A DNA stretch of 64,000 nt. Origin: Diadema setosum (lineage: Eukaryota > Echinodermata > Echinoidea > Diadematoida > Diadematidae). Within the stretch, counting starts at the first letter, position 1; every line of letters begins with the position of its first letter. The notes under the pieces are model-generated. The model did no database searches and was not told the DNA's origin. It was given only the letters and a program-made list of their open reading frames with translations. This document shows, piece after piece, positions 13,901 to 22,793 of the stretch. Where the stretch lies: the NCBI GenBank assembly GCA_033980235.1, contig CM067068.1, forward strand, positions 34,139,546 through 34,203,545. Reading direction: 5' to 3'. Both the position numbers and the translations under genes were made by a program.

Positions 13901-14719
13901 AACTTGAGTAGAGTTTCACTGGACAAATCCTCTTGCTTTGGCTATCTCTGTGATCATTATAATGAGGTAGCCTGAAGTTGTGTGATGTGCTCAAGGACAC
14001 AAGTGCTGTGGGAGGTTTTGAACCCTTGGCCTCCTAAATAAAAGTCCACTGGACCACAACTCATTCTAGTCTTGTATTTCCAATCTGTCGTGTACATATC
14101 TATGAATTTCAAAGTATGCGTGCCATTTATTCAAATTGAATGCATTACAGCCAAGTTCATCTTGATGTTTTCTCTTGTGAAGGTGTGTCTACTGTCAGTT
14201 ATTCCAGTGTTTGTCAAAAAGACAAAAACCCGTCATTTCAGGACTCTTTAATATCCAAGATCATGTTATGCATGAGTAAATGTGAAATACCTTGTGCATA
14301 CGTATGTACAATTCACTTTAATAATACCATGCCTTGGACAGGACAAGGTGCATTGCTTCTACAATTGTATGAATCAACTTATTTTTTACATACGCTTGCA
14401 ATATTTGACCCTTAAGAGGAATATTTTTCAATTTCATTATTTACATGTTCAGCAGGTGAAATGTTCTTTGGAGACACTTTCAGATTCAGTGAATTGCCAG
14501 CTATTTTTGAATGCAATTTGCATTTTCCTGATAATTCTTGGAAATTGATCATCCATTCTCTGAAACAGAAATATGAAATCGCATCTCATCTTGGTAATTT
14601 CCTCTTTATAATCTTCCTTGTCTCTCCGCAGGGTCGGTTTTCCCATGATGCTCAGCACAACGTTTGTAGCCATGATCTACCTGCTGGTTTGCCACAGCTG
14701 GCTTGGATGGAATGACTAA
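4826..14719 (+). CDS. OCA2: OCA2/P-protein-like transporter, C-terminal part (9 exons)
   Basis: Nine exons (4826-4955, 6038-6182, 7547-7604, 8739-8847, 9337-9464, 10232-10291, 12156-12260, 13005-13192, 14632-14719) join in one frame to 336 residues and a TAA stop; all introns are GT-AG and every phase agrees. Seen: a membrane segment (GIGFADF), a hydrophilic loop starting [10 protein letters not shown], then membrane segments with [34 protein letters not shown] and [20 protein letters not shown], ending WLGWND. Known: these blocks are diagnostic of the P protein (human OCA2, 838 residues), a multi-pass melanosomal/endosomal protein of the ion transporter superfamily that influences melanosome pH and pigmentation; the family C-terminus also ends just after GWN. 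Inferred: the N-terminal half is encoded upstream of this window. A 41-bp minisatellite begins at the stop codon. Family assignment is firm; the pigment role in this animal is inference. Confidence 0.95.
6038..6182 (+). CDS. OCA2: OCA2 exon b
   Basis: Acceptor CACCCCCAG, donor GTGGGC. Encodes the hydrophilic loop [17 protein letters not shown] to QLRNRIYQS, which aligns with the ELKHEI...VW block of vertebrate P proteins. Ends in phase 2 (AG of Arg). Confidence 0.92.
6391..6510. mobile_element. Small TIR element (about 120 bp)
   Basis: GGGCCCCGTTTTATCAAAAG at the left end pairs with CTTTATAAAACAGGGCCC at the right. No coding capacity, so a MITE-like non-autonomous DNA element in the OCA2 intron. 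Confidence 0.7.
6673..6887. mobile_element. MITE with TACTGTAAAAGTGGA ends
   Basis: ATACTGTAAAAGTGGA at 6673 is mirrored by TCCACTTTTACTGTAT at 6872-6887. The interior is rich in TTCGCG and CGCGAAAA motifs in both orientations. Confidence 0.85.
6990..7120 (+). repeat. Two perfect 66-bp tandem copies
   Basis: Copies start at 6990 and 7056 with GCTTCCTCTATAGGCCCTAC and show no differences until the last base, indicating a very recent duplication or an assembly artefact. Confidence 0.9.
7547..7604 (+). CDS. OCA2: OCA2 exon c
   Basis: A 58-base exon between TTGTCTAG and GTAAGT, encoding [20 protein letters not shown] second AG 11 bases downstream (GCAG at 7557) would break the frame, so 7547 was chosen. 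Ends in phase 0. Confidence 0.88.
7750..7918. mobile_element. MITE-like element, TACTGTAAA ends
   Basis: TACTGTAAAAG on the left and CACTTTACAGTA on the right form short inverted ends. The interior carries TTTCGCAA and inverted GCATTTTAATTTCGC/GAAATTAAAATGC blocks. Confidence 0.65.
8214..8690. repeat. Possible degenerate inverted-repeat element
   Basis: CTAAAGGAGACCTGCGGATG at the left resembles the complement of the right end (GTTAAAGGGGCATTCCTGAC). The match is weak; it fills most of the intron before exon d. Confidence 0.35.
8739..8847 (+). CDS. OCA2: OCA2 exon d
   Basis: Acceptor CTCTCACCAG, donor GTAAGC. Encodes [12 protein letters not shown] followed by a hydrophobic helix ([12 protein letters not shown]...), matching the ISDGILLAKC block of the family. 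Ends in phase 1. Confidence 0.93.
8893..9040 (+). repeat. Partial copy of the 10427-10673 element
   Basis: Shares GGGGTGACAA, TTTTGGTGAAAAT-like, AAGTGATGTC(C/T)TGTCC and AAGCCACC in the same order as the element at 10427-10673, but lacks its right end. Confidence 0.65.
9337..9464 (+). CDS. OCA2: OCA2 exon e
   Basis: Acceptor TATCACAG, donor GTAAGT. Encodes [19 protein letters not shown] and [19 protein letters not shown], one of the most conserved P-protein blocks. Ends in phase 0. A TIR element (9476-9719) starts only 11 bases past the exon. Confidence 0.96.
9476..9719. mobile_element. MITE with about 45-bp terminal inverted repeats
   Basis: The left end (ACCACTAATCTCTGTAGGAG, continuing through GGATATATCATGGGCCC) is mirrored at the right end by GGCCCATGAGATATCC and CTGATCTGTATAGGAGG read in reverse. 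Inserted just after the exon e splice donor. Confidence 0.82.
9767..10013. mobile_element. MITE, same family as 18380-18624 (inverted)
   Basis: Shares with the reverse complement of 18380-18624 the blocks GCGAGTCTAAA, ATTTCGCGAGT, TCACATTCA(T/C)ATCGGGATC and AGAGTCAATATTT. Ends are TACTATACACAC and GGTGTACACAGTA. Confidence 0.8.
10232..10291 (+). CDS. OCA2: OCA2 exon f
   Basis: A 60-base phase 0-0 exon between GGTCTGCAG and GTGAGA, encoding [20 protein letters not shown], equivalent to ALAHLHLIEYVGEQ in vertebrates. Confidence 0.92.
10427..10673. mobile_element. MITE with GGGGTGACAAGACC ends
   Basis: TTGGGGTGACAAGACCTTGT at the left, continuing ATCTACAA, is mirrored by TTGTAGATACGAGGTCTTGT at the right. 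A truncated relative is at 8893-9040. Confidence 0.85.
11061..11736. mobile_element. 676-bp element with poly-G subterminal TIRs
   Basis: Left end TTTAACTCTAAAAGGGCTGG then a G run and GCGGAATCC; right end is the complement of TTAACCCTAAAGGGGCCGGG, with GCGGAATCC beside a long C run. The left 240 bases (11083-11326) recur at 63007-63242. Confidence 0.75.
12156..12260 (+). CDS. OCA2: OCA2 exon g
   Basis: Phase 0-0 exon of 35 codons with donor GTATGT. Encodes [16 protein letters not shown] then [19 protein letters not shown], the family membrane block with a conserved Asp-Asn-Ile-Pro. A near copy of its acceptor and first codons lies 157 bases upstream. Confidence 0.95.
12409..12600 (+). mobile_element. 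Probable tRNA-derived SINE fragment
   Basis: GTGGCTCAGTGGATAAAACC supplies a good RNA polymerase III A box (TGGCTCAGTGG), and AGTTTCAAGTC about 45 bases later sits at the B-box position but is degenerate. T-rich sequence follows. Confidence 0.5.
13005..13192 (+). CDS. OCA2: OCA2 exon h
   Basis: Largest exon here, acceptor GGACCAG, donor GTAAGT. Encodes [16 protein letters not shown] and the highly conserved [20 protein letters not shown] and [11 protein letters not shown] blocks. Ends in phase 2. A widespread repeat begins 23 bases past the donor. Confidence 0.96.
13216..13568 (+). mobile_element. Short element with ACCTCCACCAA/TTGGCGGAGGT ends
   Basis: The left end ACCTCCACCAAGGGAGGAGG and right end TTGGCGGAGGT are inverted matches with one mismatch. 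Internal text (GTTATGTTTTCATTACCG, GTCCGTGTGCAAAATAACTC) resembles a repeat I believe is common in animal genomes. It begins 23 bases past the exon h donor. Confidence 0.75.
13975..14090 (-). mobile_element. Probable tRNA-derived SINE fragment, minus strand
   Basis: On the minus strand GTTGTGGTCCAGTGGAC gives an A-box-like block and AGGGTTCAAAACC a B-box-like block at tRNA spacing, followed by GTGTCCTTGAGCAC, the usual kind of SINE body after a tRNA head. Confidence 0.5.
14632..14719 (+). CDS. OCA2: OCA2 terminal exon
   Basis: Acceptor TCTCCGCAG. Encodes [20 protein letters not shown] and ends SWLGWND then TAA at 14717-14719, matching the family C-terminus (GFPMM ... GWN). Confidence 0.94.
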
Positions 14720-15345
14720 GGGTGCAGTGGAATGATTAATGGTGCTGTGGGGGAATCTAAGGATTCCAGTGGAGCAACTAATGGTATTTGGGAAATTTAA
14801 GAATTCGAGTGGTGCAACCAATGGTGTTTTGGGGAATTCAAGGATCCCAATAAAGCAGCCAGTGGTGTTTTAGGATGTTTAAGCATTCCAGTGGAGCAAC
14901 TGACGGTGTTTAGGGGAATTCAGAGTTCCCAGTGGAGGAACTGTTGGTGCCTGAGGAAATCCCAGGGTGAGAGTGGAGCATCAAGTGGTTCAATGGGAAT
15001 TCCATCAGATTTCATTGAAATGACTAGCGTTGCCTTTCGGAATCGCAGAATTCCACAGGAACATCTAGCTGTGCCATGGGGAATCTCAGCATTCCATCGG
15101 TGTAAAGAGTGGTGCCTGAGGGAATCCAATAGTTCCATTGGATCCACAAGTGGTGCCTGAGGAAATCCAAGGGTTCCACTTGATCCACTAGTGGTACCTG
15201 AGGAAATACCAGGGTTCCACTGGATCTGCTAGCCGTGCCATGGAAATCCCAAGATTCCAGTGGAATAAACAGTGGTGCCATGGGTAATCCCAGGATTCAA
15301 TTTGTTCAGCTACCAGTGCCTTGAGGAATCTCTTCAAACTCGTTC
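14720..15345 (+). repeat. 41-bp minisatellite, about 15 diverged units
   Basis: Starting directly after the OCA2 stop, about fifteen units of 40-42 bases repeat a pattern like GTGGTGCCTGAGGAAATCC then a TTCCA end. Units differ by roughly a quarter of their bases, so the array is old. The last codons of OCA2 plus the stop (GGATGGAATGACTAAGGGTG) themselves resemble the unit start, so the array probably forms the proximal 3' UTR. Confidence 0.85.
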
Positions 15346-15619
15346 CAGAGTGTGTGCAGCAATTCCTTCAAGCGATACTCTCTTCAACTATAGTACTACA
15401 GTGTGTTTAGAAAGTTTATGCCTCATCATTAGAGACAAGAAGATGAATCCATGATGAACATTTATTATATATTGTAGTGCATTGTAACCACTGTATTTAT
15501 TCTCCAATGGTGATTTGTTCAAATTCACAGAGGTACTGAAATGATGATTTGTGTTGTTTCTCTCAGTTCAACTGCATGAACTTTAATACACCCATTATCG
15601 ATCATTTGCATGGAATTTT

Positions 15620-16616
15620 TATGCCTCCGCAACGAAGTGGCCGGAGGCATTATGTTTTCGGGTCGTCCGTCCGTCCGTCCGTCCGTACGTCCGTCCGTCC
15701 GTCCCGTTTTGTTTTTGTCGATATCTCAAGAACCGTGTGGTGGTTTTACATCAAACTTGGTATGAGGGTATATCCTTGGGGGATAATACTTTGTGTGAAT
15801 TTTAGGGTCACAGGGTCAAAGGTCAAAGGTCACAGGTTATTTTGTGGAAAAAAAAAATGAAATTTCATGTTTTTCTCCATATCTCGCAAATGGTTCAAGG
15901 TATCTTCATGGAACTTAGTATATACAGCCTGTATGCTTGTACCGACGGGCAGTGATTATCTAGGGAAGTTGGGGGTCATGGGTCAAAGGTCAAGGGGGTC
16001 AAAGGTCAAGGTCAACTCCTCAAAATAGCACTACTTTCTTTAAAATGCAATATGCCTGAAGGGTTGTTTTTTTTAAACTTGATGTATGGCATGTATTACC
16101 CAATATATATTTTTGGGGAATTGCCAAAAGGTCAAAGGTCAAAAGGTAAAAGGTCAAGTGAAAGTGCTAAATTGCACTTTTTCCTCCATATCTCGAAAGT
16201 AACTCAAGGTATCATCATGAAACTTACATATTTATGCATGTTCTACCTTACAGTGATTCTCTATGGAACTGTGAGGTCAAGGGTCAAATGAAAGGTTTAG
16301 ATAATGCTATTTTCCCATTTGATACTGAAATTATACTTTTTCTCAATACCTTGAAAATTACTCAATGCATAAACTTATAAAAGGGTCAAAAGTCAAGTAA
16401 AAATCATCAGTTCCCCAAATACCTGCTCTCTGACATTTTAATCATTCATCCAATTGAACCTAGTTCTAGGAAAGTGAACATTCAGCACATTTGTGTCAAA
16501 CCTGTCATTTCAATATTTTGCCAATTGTGTGAAACTGTCATCACACATTGTCAAGACATTGTCAAGACATTGTACTATACTATATTAGGAGAACCATGCA
16601 TTATGGCGGAGGCATA
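15620..16616 (+). mobile_element. About 1-kb element with TATGCCTCCGC ends
   Basis: TATGCCTCCGC at 15620-15630 is exactly inverted as GCGGAGGCATA at 16606-16616. Inside are a (GTCC)n tract, several CATATCTCG(C/A)AA blocks and repeated GGTCAAAGGTCA motifs. No ORF; non-autonomous. Confidence 0.8.
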
Positions 16617-16878
16617 TCAGTCGCCGTAGCGATATATCTAGTTTAGATATTTTCTTATATTCTATCATGATGTTCCAAGAACATAATCATTCAGTGTATG
16701 TTGTAGGCGTTTTTAAGCATTTTTATTGTTACCTCTTGGTCAAATATACCTTTCCCAAAGTCTGCAAAATTCTTATTGTGTTGAAGCATTCTCTCTTTGA
16801 AAAGGTATGATGCTGATATAATGCATCTTCCTTTTCTGTATTTTTCATGCTAAGTTTGTGTTTGTTGCTTCATTCAAA

Positions 16879-16974
16879 TTCATGCCAAATATGTACAGCA
16901 TATTCATGCCAAGTATATACAGCATATTCAAGCCAAATATATGCAGCATATTCATGCCAAATATATGCAGCATA
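16879..16974 (+). repeat. Four 24-bp tandem units
   Basis: TTCATGCCAAATATATGCAG plus CATA repeats four times with few changes. Confidence 0.9.
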
Positions 16975-17940
16975 TGATCCTATATATATATCCAGTCTTA
17001 TTCAGGCCAAATTAGTGCTGCAATAATGAAGACTTGGGGGGGGGGGGCAATGTTAAACTTGAAAAGTACACAAGACATGAGCTGTGGCATTAAAGTGTGT
17101 GACACCAACACTTTGTGTCTTTTTATGTCATACTAATACCTATTAAAGAATGGATGATTTCAGTACTGTCAAAGATCTTGCACAAATTTCCTTAGCAGTT
17201 GAATACATTTTTGGGTCAGGATATCTTCAATTAGGGGTTTCTCAGTATGTTGATGTGCTTTTACTATATAGCTGCAAATATCCAGATTGATCTGCTTGGC
17301 TCTAATATTGTAGCTGTGAAACTTGAATTGCTAGTGAAAATGCATTATACAAACGCTAATGTTATATAAGGCATGGTCATGTTTGTACACTTTAGAAACA
17401 AAGGCTTCATCTTCTTCTGAATGGATATGATAAAAATGCTTGAATGCTCTCATTTTGAAATCATTTTACAGCAGACCTATTTGCCTGTTTAAGCACTATC
17501 TGAATCATACCCTGTATTGTTTTTACCATGACAAAAGTAGATTCTCATCATATATATGTAGTCAGAAACAATGCAATTTGTATATTCACTACACAGTACG
17601 ATGTACAATTGTGATATAGACAGTGGGATGTGTGTTTGCTGTATGGAATTGGCTTGTAATCTCACTCAGGTTTGCCATTAATTTCCGAGATTTATCAACT
17701 CTCTCACAGAAATTCTTATATGAATGTACTCTGAAAGCTGTACTTTTTAGCTGTCTGTAGAAATGTATAACCGTGTGTGGCAATATTCTAGAGTAACTCT
17801 GGACATTGTAGCAGCTGTCCTGTTTGCAATGCATGCACAGATTGAGTCTCATGTTGAGAATGACGCGAGATTTTAATGTCTCGAGTCAATTATCATAAAA
17901 TTGTACCCTTCCGGTAATAGGTAAGCACCACAATGAACCC

Positions 17941-18120
17941 GGGGGGTGTTTCATAAAGCTGTTCGTAAAGTTACGAACAACTTATGAGCGACTGGCGATC
18001 AGTTCTTGTGCTGAATTATGGAAATTCTAATAGGTACAGCACATCAGAACTGATCACCAGTTGCTCGTAAGTTGTTCGTAACTTTACGAACAGCTTTATG
18101 AAACACCCCCCCCCCCCCCC
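17941..18120. mobile_element. MITE, near-perfect long palindrome (TGTTTCATAAAGCTG)
   Basis: GGGGGGTGTTTCATAAAGCT through GTTCGTAAAGTTACGAAC at the left is mirrored over about 75 bases by the right half, ending GAAACACCCC. RNA or single-stranded DNA would form a long hairpin. Confidence 0.9.
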
Positions 18121-18225
18121 GATCCCCAAAACTGAAATACTTGCTTCCTATGAAAGTACACTTCTGTGCTCTCCTCTTGGCATCTCTCAAGATTCAATAA
18201 AACCCTCTGTGTGCTTTTAGAGCCG

Positions 18226-18290
18226 TTTGCCAAAGAGAGAGAGAGAGAGAGAGATTGAGTGAGCAAGAGAGAGAGAGAAAAAAAAAAACA
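18226..18290. repeat. (GA)n microsatellite
   Basis: GAGA dinucleotide tract with interruptions, followed by poly-A. Confidence 0.9.
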
Positions 18291-18379
18291 ACAAAACAAA
18301 ACATAGCATTTACACACAGTCCTATGTCAGTGGCACAAAATGGGTTAATAAAGAAAAGGTGCATATGATTCAAAACTAA

Positions 18380-18624
18380 TACTGTATGCGCCAAATATTT
18401 CGCGAGGTTCTTACTTTTGCGAATTTCGCGAGGCAGGTGCTGTTCGCGAAATTAAAGACACGCGAAAATATTGACTCTGATCCCGATGTGAATGTAACGT
18501 ACAAGTGTTCACTTCTCCGTTGCAGTGCAGGACTCCACGATCGCAAATTTAACGACTCGCGAAATTGTCGGGAGTTCCCGATTCGCGAAATTTTAGACTC
18601 GCAAAATATATGGCGTATACAGTA
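18380..18624. mobile_element. MITE with TACTGTATGCGCCAAATA ends, TTCGCG-rich
   Basis: TACTGTATGCGCCAAATATT at the left and AATATATGGCGTATACAGTA at the right are inverted matches. GCGAAATT and TTCGCGA motifs recur in both orientations. A second copy is at 9767-10013. Confidence 0.88.
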
Positions 18625-19301
18625 CTTCAGATGTTTCTGAGTGCCCTGCATGTTAGCAAAGTTTTCTACTTTGTCTTTGTTTTTCAATGTGTGTGCTTGC
18701 CTTCTAAATCATTAGTAATGATCATTAGCTGCATTGCATGATACAAATACATGTGGAGTGCAGTTGTATGTGTTTGAAAATAGTGTGTATTCATTCATGC
18801 AAAGTGTGTTAAGATTACGATGTACCTCTATCTGCATGTGCCCATGATCCCTTCCACCCTCTGTATAGTCATATACACATTGTACAATGTGTAGCATTTC
18901 ATGCCTAAACAGGAAATTTCAATTTGATGTGTACAGTGTCTTTGCTGTCAGGATTGACACTAAACAGATGCACTATATCATTTGAAACAAATAAGAGGAA
19001 TGTATGTAGGTACTATCAGAAAGAGTAGATAAAAAGTTAACTACAATGTATGTATTCTCCTATCAGCGCAGGAAAAACAAAATCCGTAGATATCTCAATT
19101 GCAGGGTATTTAAAAATATTTTAGCATTTTGTACGAGGGGAAAAATGTACTCTGTAATATCGTGCAGTGAAGAGGGAATATTTTGTGTTGTGGAAAGTTT
19201 AAGTTTTGCATGTTTTATAGTGTGAGATTCCAGCATGAAAACAGAAATATGCAAATGATTTGTGTACCTTGTATTTTCCATGTTGATTAACAGTATAAAG
19301 T

Positions 19302-19526
19302 TACTATATAAGCTGTTATTTTCGCGAGGGTGTAATTTTCACAAATTTTGCGAATCACAGTTGGACCGCAAATTTAACAACATGCAAAAATGTTACCATG
19401 CGCTGAGGTATTATTACGCTTATGAAGGCCTCTGTGTCGATTTGCGCAAACTACATTGCGTGAAAATGTCTGTGAACTCCGCATTCGCAAAAATATCTGT
19501 ACGCGAAAATAACAGCGTATAGAGTA
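19302..19526. mobile_element. MITE with TACTATATAAGCTGTTATTT ends
   Basis: TACTATATAAGCTGTTATTT then TCGCG at the left is mirrored by CGCGAAAATAACAGCGTATA then GAGTA at the right. A different end sequence from 18380-18624 but the same TTCGCG-rich interior style. Confidence 0.85.
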
Positions 19527-20214
19527 AATGTTACCTACCACTGATGTCAAATACAAAAGTGTTGCTGAATGGGTGAAAAATAGATGCAATAATGTAATTT
19601 CAAGCAACAAATAACCATTTTAATTTCGTGTGACATGTGGACTAGTGAAATATGTATCTACACGGAACTTTTATTTGTCTTTATATATCTTTTTTAGGAA
19701 CTTAGCCATTTTTATTGTCTGCATGCAATGTAGTATACAGATGTAGTAGTAGTATGCAATGGGATTTGTTTGCATTTTAATCAGTGGTTCCTTTTCTGTC
19801 AGGATAATGATGAAGAATATTTTGTGCAAATATCACTGTTCACATATCTAACCAACTCTGCACAAAATTGTGCATGTTTCTTCAAAGTGATATGTTGAAG
19901 TAGATTATGTCTGTGTAAAAATGCAAAATTGATCATTTGATTTTGACAAATTTGGCCTTGTATCAAACTATTGGCACTGTGTGTTCAATAGAATCACAAC
20001 TCTTATAATTCCATTTGCACATAAGTTCTTCTTATTGTTCATGTTCTTCCTTATTGTTCATGGACACCTTTTATCAGTCATTCCAAATGACCAAGAATCG
20101 TCACAAAGTTCTGTTAATGCACCAAAATATGACATCAAAGTAAACATAAAGATCAGCAAAATATATAAAAAGTGCAATTTCATTTATTGCTGGAGATTGA
20201 CATTAATGTTGCGG

Positions 20215-20400
20215 AGTACACTGGAACCTTATTATAACAAGGAATTTTTAAAAAAGAAGCATGTCAATTATCATATTATATCAGATTTTTCGCTATAAAA
20301 AAAAATAAGGAAATATCAAGAGTTGGAGACCTGCAGATATCACCTTGATATAAGAGGATTTTGATATATCTGACTTCTTTATATGATGAAGTTTAATTGT
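20215..20400. repeat. Degenerate TACACTGGAACC/TATAAC repeat
   Basis: TACACTGGAACCTTATTATAAC resembles the left end of the element at 22604-22793 (TACAGTGGACTCCTGTTATAAC); the interior shares GAGACCTG. The right boundary is unclear. Confidence 0.45.
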
Positions 20401-20517
20401 AAAATAATATGTACAGAATGGTACATGTAAAGTGTACAACTGTGATCAAAATGAGGATGGATTAAGAGTATGATGAGATAGCAAGATTTAATATTTCAAT
20501 CTTTTAATCTGTTTATT

Positions 20518-21070
20518 AAAGGGAACCCAAACCCAAAGAGCAATGTGGATTGAGTGAAAGCACCTACATTAGTAGAACACATCAGTGAAAGTTTGAGGAC
20601 AATCGGGACAATCAATACAAAAGTTATGAATTTTTAAAATTTTTGTGTTGGAACTGCTGTATGAGGAGACTTCTAGAGGTTATGACATATGAGTGGTCAA
20701 CAATATAAAGAAAATATGAAGGGAATTCCATAAAGATTCATTGTTCATGAAAATTACACATTCCATCAATTTGACACTGACATATGTTAAGGGTAGCGAT
20801 TATTTCCAAAAACGGATAGTCAAGTGCTCTTTCATTATGCTAGAAAAATGAATTTTTGTGGAATTCCCTTTAATTTTTCTTTAAATTGTTGTCCACTCAT
20901 ACGTCATAACCTCTAGTAGTCTCCTCATGCAGCAGTTCCAACACCAAAACTTTAAAAATTCATAACTTTTGCATCAATTGTCTGATTTTCCTCAAACTTT
21001 CACTGATGTGTTCTACTATTGGTGCTGCCCCCACTCAATCCACATTGCTCTTTGGGTTTGAGATCCCTTT
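20518..21070. mobile_element. Foldback element 1 (arms about 200 bp)
   Basis: The left arm starts AAAGGGAACCCAAACCCAAAGAG and passes through AATGTGGATTGAGTG and GAACACATCAGTGAAAGTTT; the right arm is its complement ending GATCCCTTT. Arms extend about 200 bases with scattered mismatches around a short centre. No ORF. Confidence 0.88.
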
Positions 21071-21660
21071 AAAGGACAAGTCCACCTTCATATTATACAT
21101 GTGGATTGAGTGAATGCAGCAATATTGATAGAACACATCAGTGAAAGCGTGGGGAAAATCAGACAATCCGTTCAAAAGTTGTGAATTTTTGAAGTTTCTG
21201 CCCAGTCACTGCTGGATGAGAAGACTACTAACGTGTATTCTGTTGATGTCACATGCTTAGAACGAAATAAGGAAAATACATGTATAAAGAGAATTTCACA
21301 AAATTAAATTTTTAGAAAGAAGTGCACATTTCCTTGTCTTTTCACTGACATGTCTTATTCAAGGGTAATGCATGTATTATTTTTTCTGCCTTCTGAAAGA
21401 GGCAAGTCAAGTGTTCTTGTATTATGCGAGCAAAGTGAAAATATGTTGAATTTTCTTTGTATTTTGTGTATTATATCGTTCTACACATGTGACATCACAA
21501 GCTATAGTAGTCTTCTCATCCAGCCATGACTGAGCAGAAACTTCAAAAATTCATAACTTTTTAACGGATTGTCCGATTTTCCTCAAACTCTCACTGATGT
21601 GTTCTGCTAATATTGCTGCATTCACTCAATACACATGTCTATGAAGGTGAACTGTCCTTT
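21071..21660. mobile_element. Foldback element 2, directly abutting element 1
   Basis: Starts AAAGGACAAGTCCACCTTCA and ends with the complement of AAAGGACAGTTCACCTTCAT. The arms share GGATTGAGTGAA and GAACACATCAGTGAAAG with element 1, so the two are family members placed end to end without spacer. Confidence 0.88.
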
Positions 21661-22603
21661 ATGTAGTGGTATTAGACACAACCTGGTATGGACCAAGATG
21701 AGACAATTAATGGTGCCATTGCCTTTTATACAAGGTGGAAGAGTTTTTTTTTTTTTTTTTTTTTGTTACTTATCCCATTCTGTTGGGCTTTGGGTCGTAT
21801 AATGTCGTGCAGTGGGGCCAGTATTGCATGTTACAGTAATCACAGTTTCCATGACAACGGATCTGATGTTTGCAGCTGATTGGCTGCTGCATAACTGCTT
21901 CCATGGCAACTGCAAGAATATGGTAGTCACAGTTGTTGTAAACTGTGGTAAAGTATAAAAAAAAAGCCCCATCTTCTGTGTGTCTGTCATGCAGTCTAAT
22001 AATATGGGAACAAAATTCTCAATAATATCGCCTACTATCTAGTATATCCCACAGGTTTATGGCAGTAATTGCTATGGTGATAATTACTGAATTGGACATG
22101 TATGTGTTGTGGGTTTTTTAAAGCAAATCAAATTTTATCCAATCTATTTTTATATGGCAATAGATTATAACTATTCACTAATTTATTTGTACATGATATA
22201 TATTTACTGTGTATGTTGATTCATATTTTTTTTTTTTTTTTTACCGAGTATGTAAGTATTGCCATCTCAAGCAAAGTGACTCCTGCACAAGCTTGTAATA
22301 TTTTTTACATAATTCACCCAATGTTGAATTTTAGATGATGTATCACTTCAGAATTTATTAAAGCACGCAATATTGACATCAAATGCTACATGTCCCTTTT
22401 TGACCTGTTATTTTACTGCATCTGCTAAGGCTTGAAATATGATGAATTTGGCATGAGGAAAAAGCATTATTTCTCAAAGTCTATTCCATCACATTTATAG
22501 AAATCATCTTGGATTCAACTTTGCAATTAAGAGAAACTCCACTCAGTGTTAATAGAACGGGTCAAATTTCATCAAAATCTGAACAACTCTGAAGAAAGAG
22601 GAA

Positions 22604-22793
22604 TACAGTGGACTCCTGTTATAACGAAGTCCTCGGGACCAGCAGTTTTCTTTCATTATACCAAAATTTTGTCACAACCCAACAATAAAGTAATGTAAAT
22701 TTATATAGATGATAATTTTGAGACCTGAACTTTTACTTCGTTGTAAATGGAATTGCGTTGTAACCCAGTTTGTTATAATGGGAGCACTATGTA
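22604..22793. mobile_element. TACAGTGGACTCC / TTATAACG element
   Basis: Left end TACAGTGGACTCCTGTTATA; right end GTTTGTTATAATGGGAGCAC is a looser inverted counterpart. Internal AACTTTTACTTCGTTGTAAA. Confidence 0.7.
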
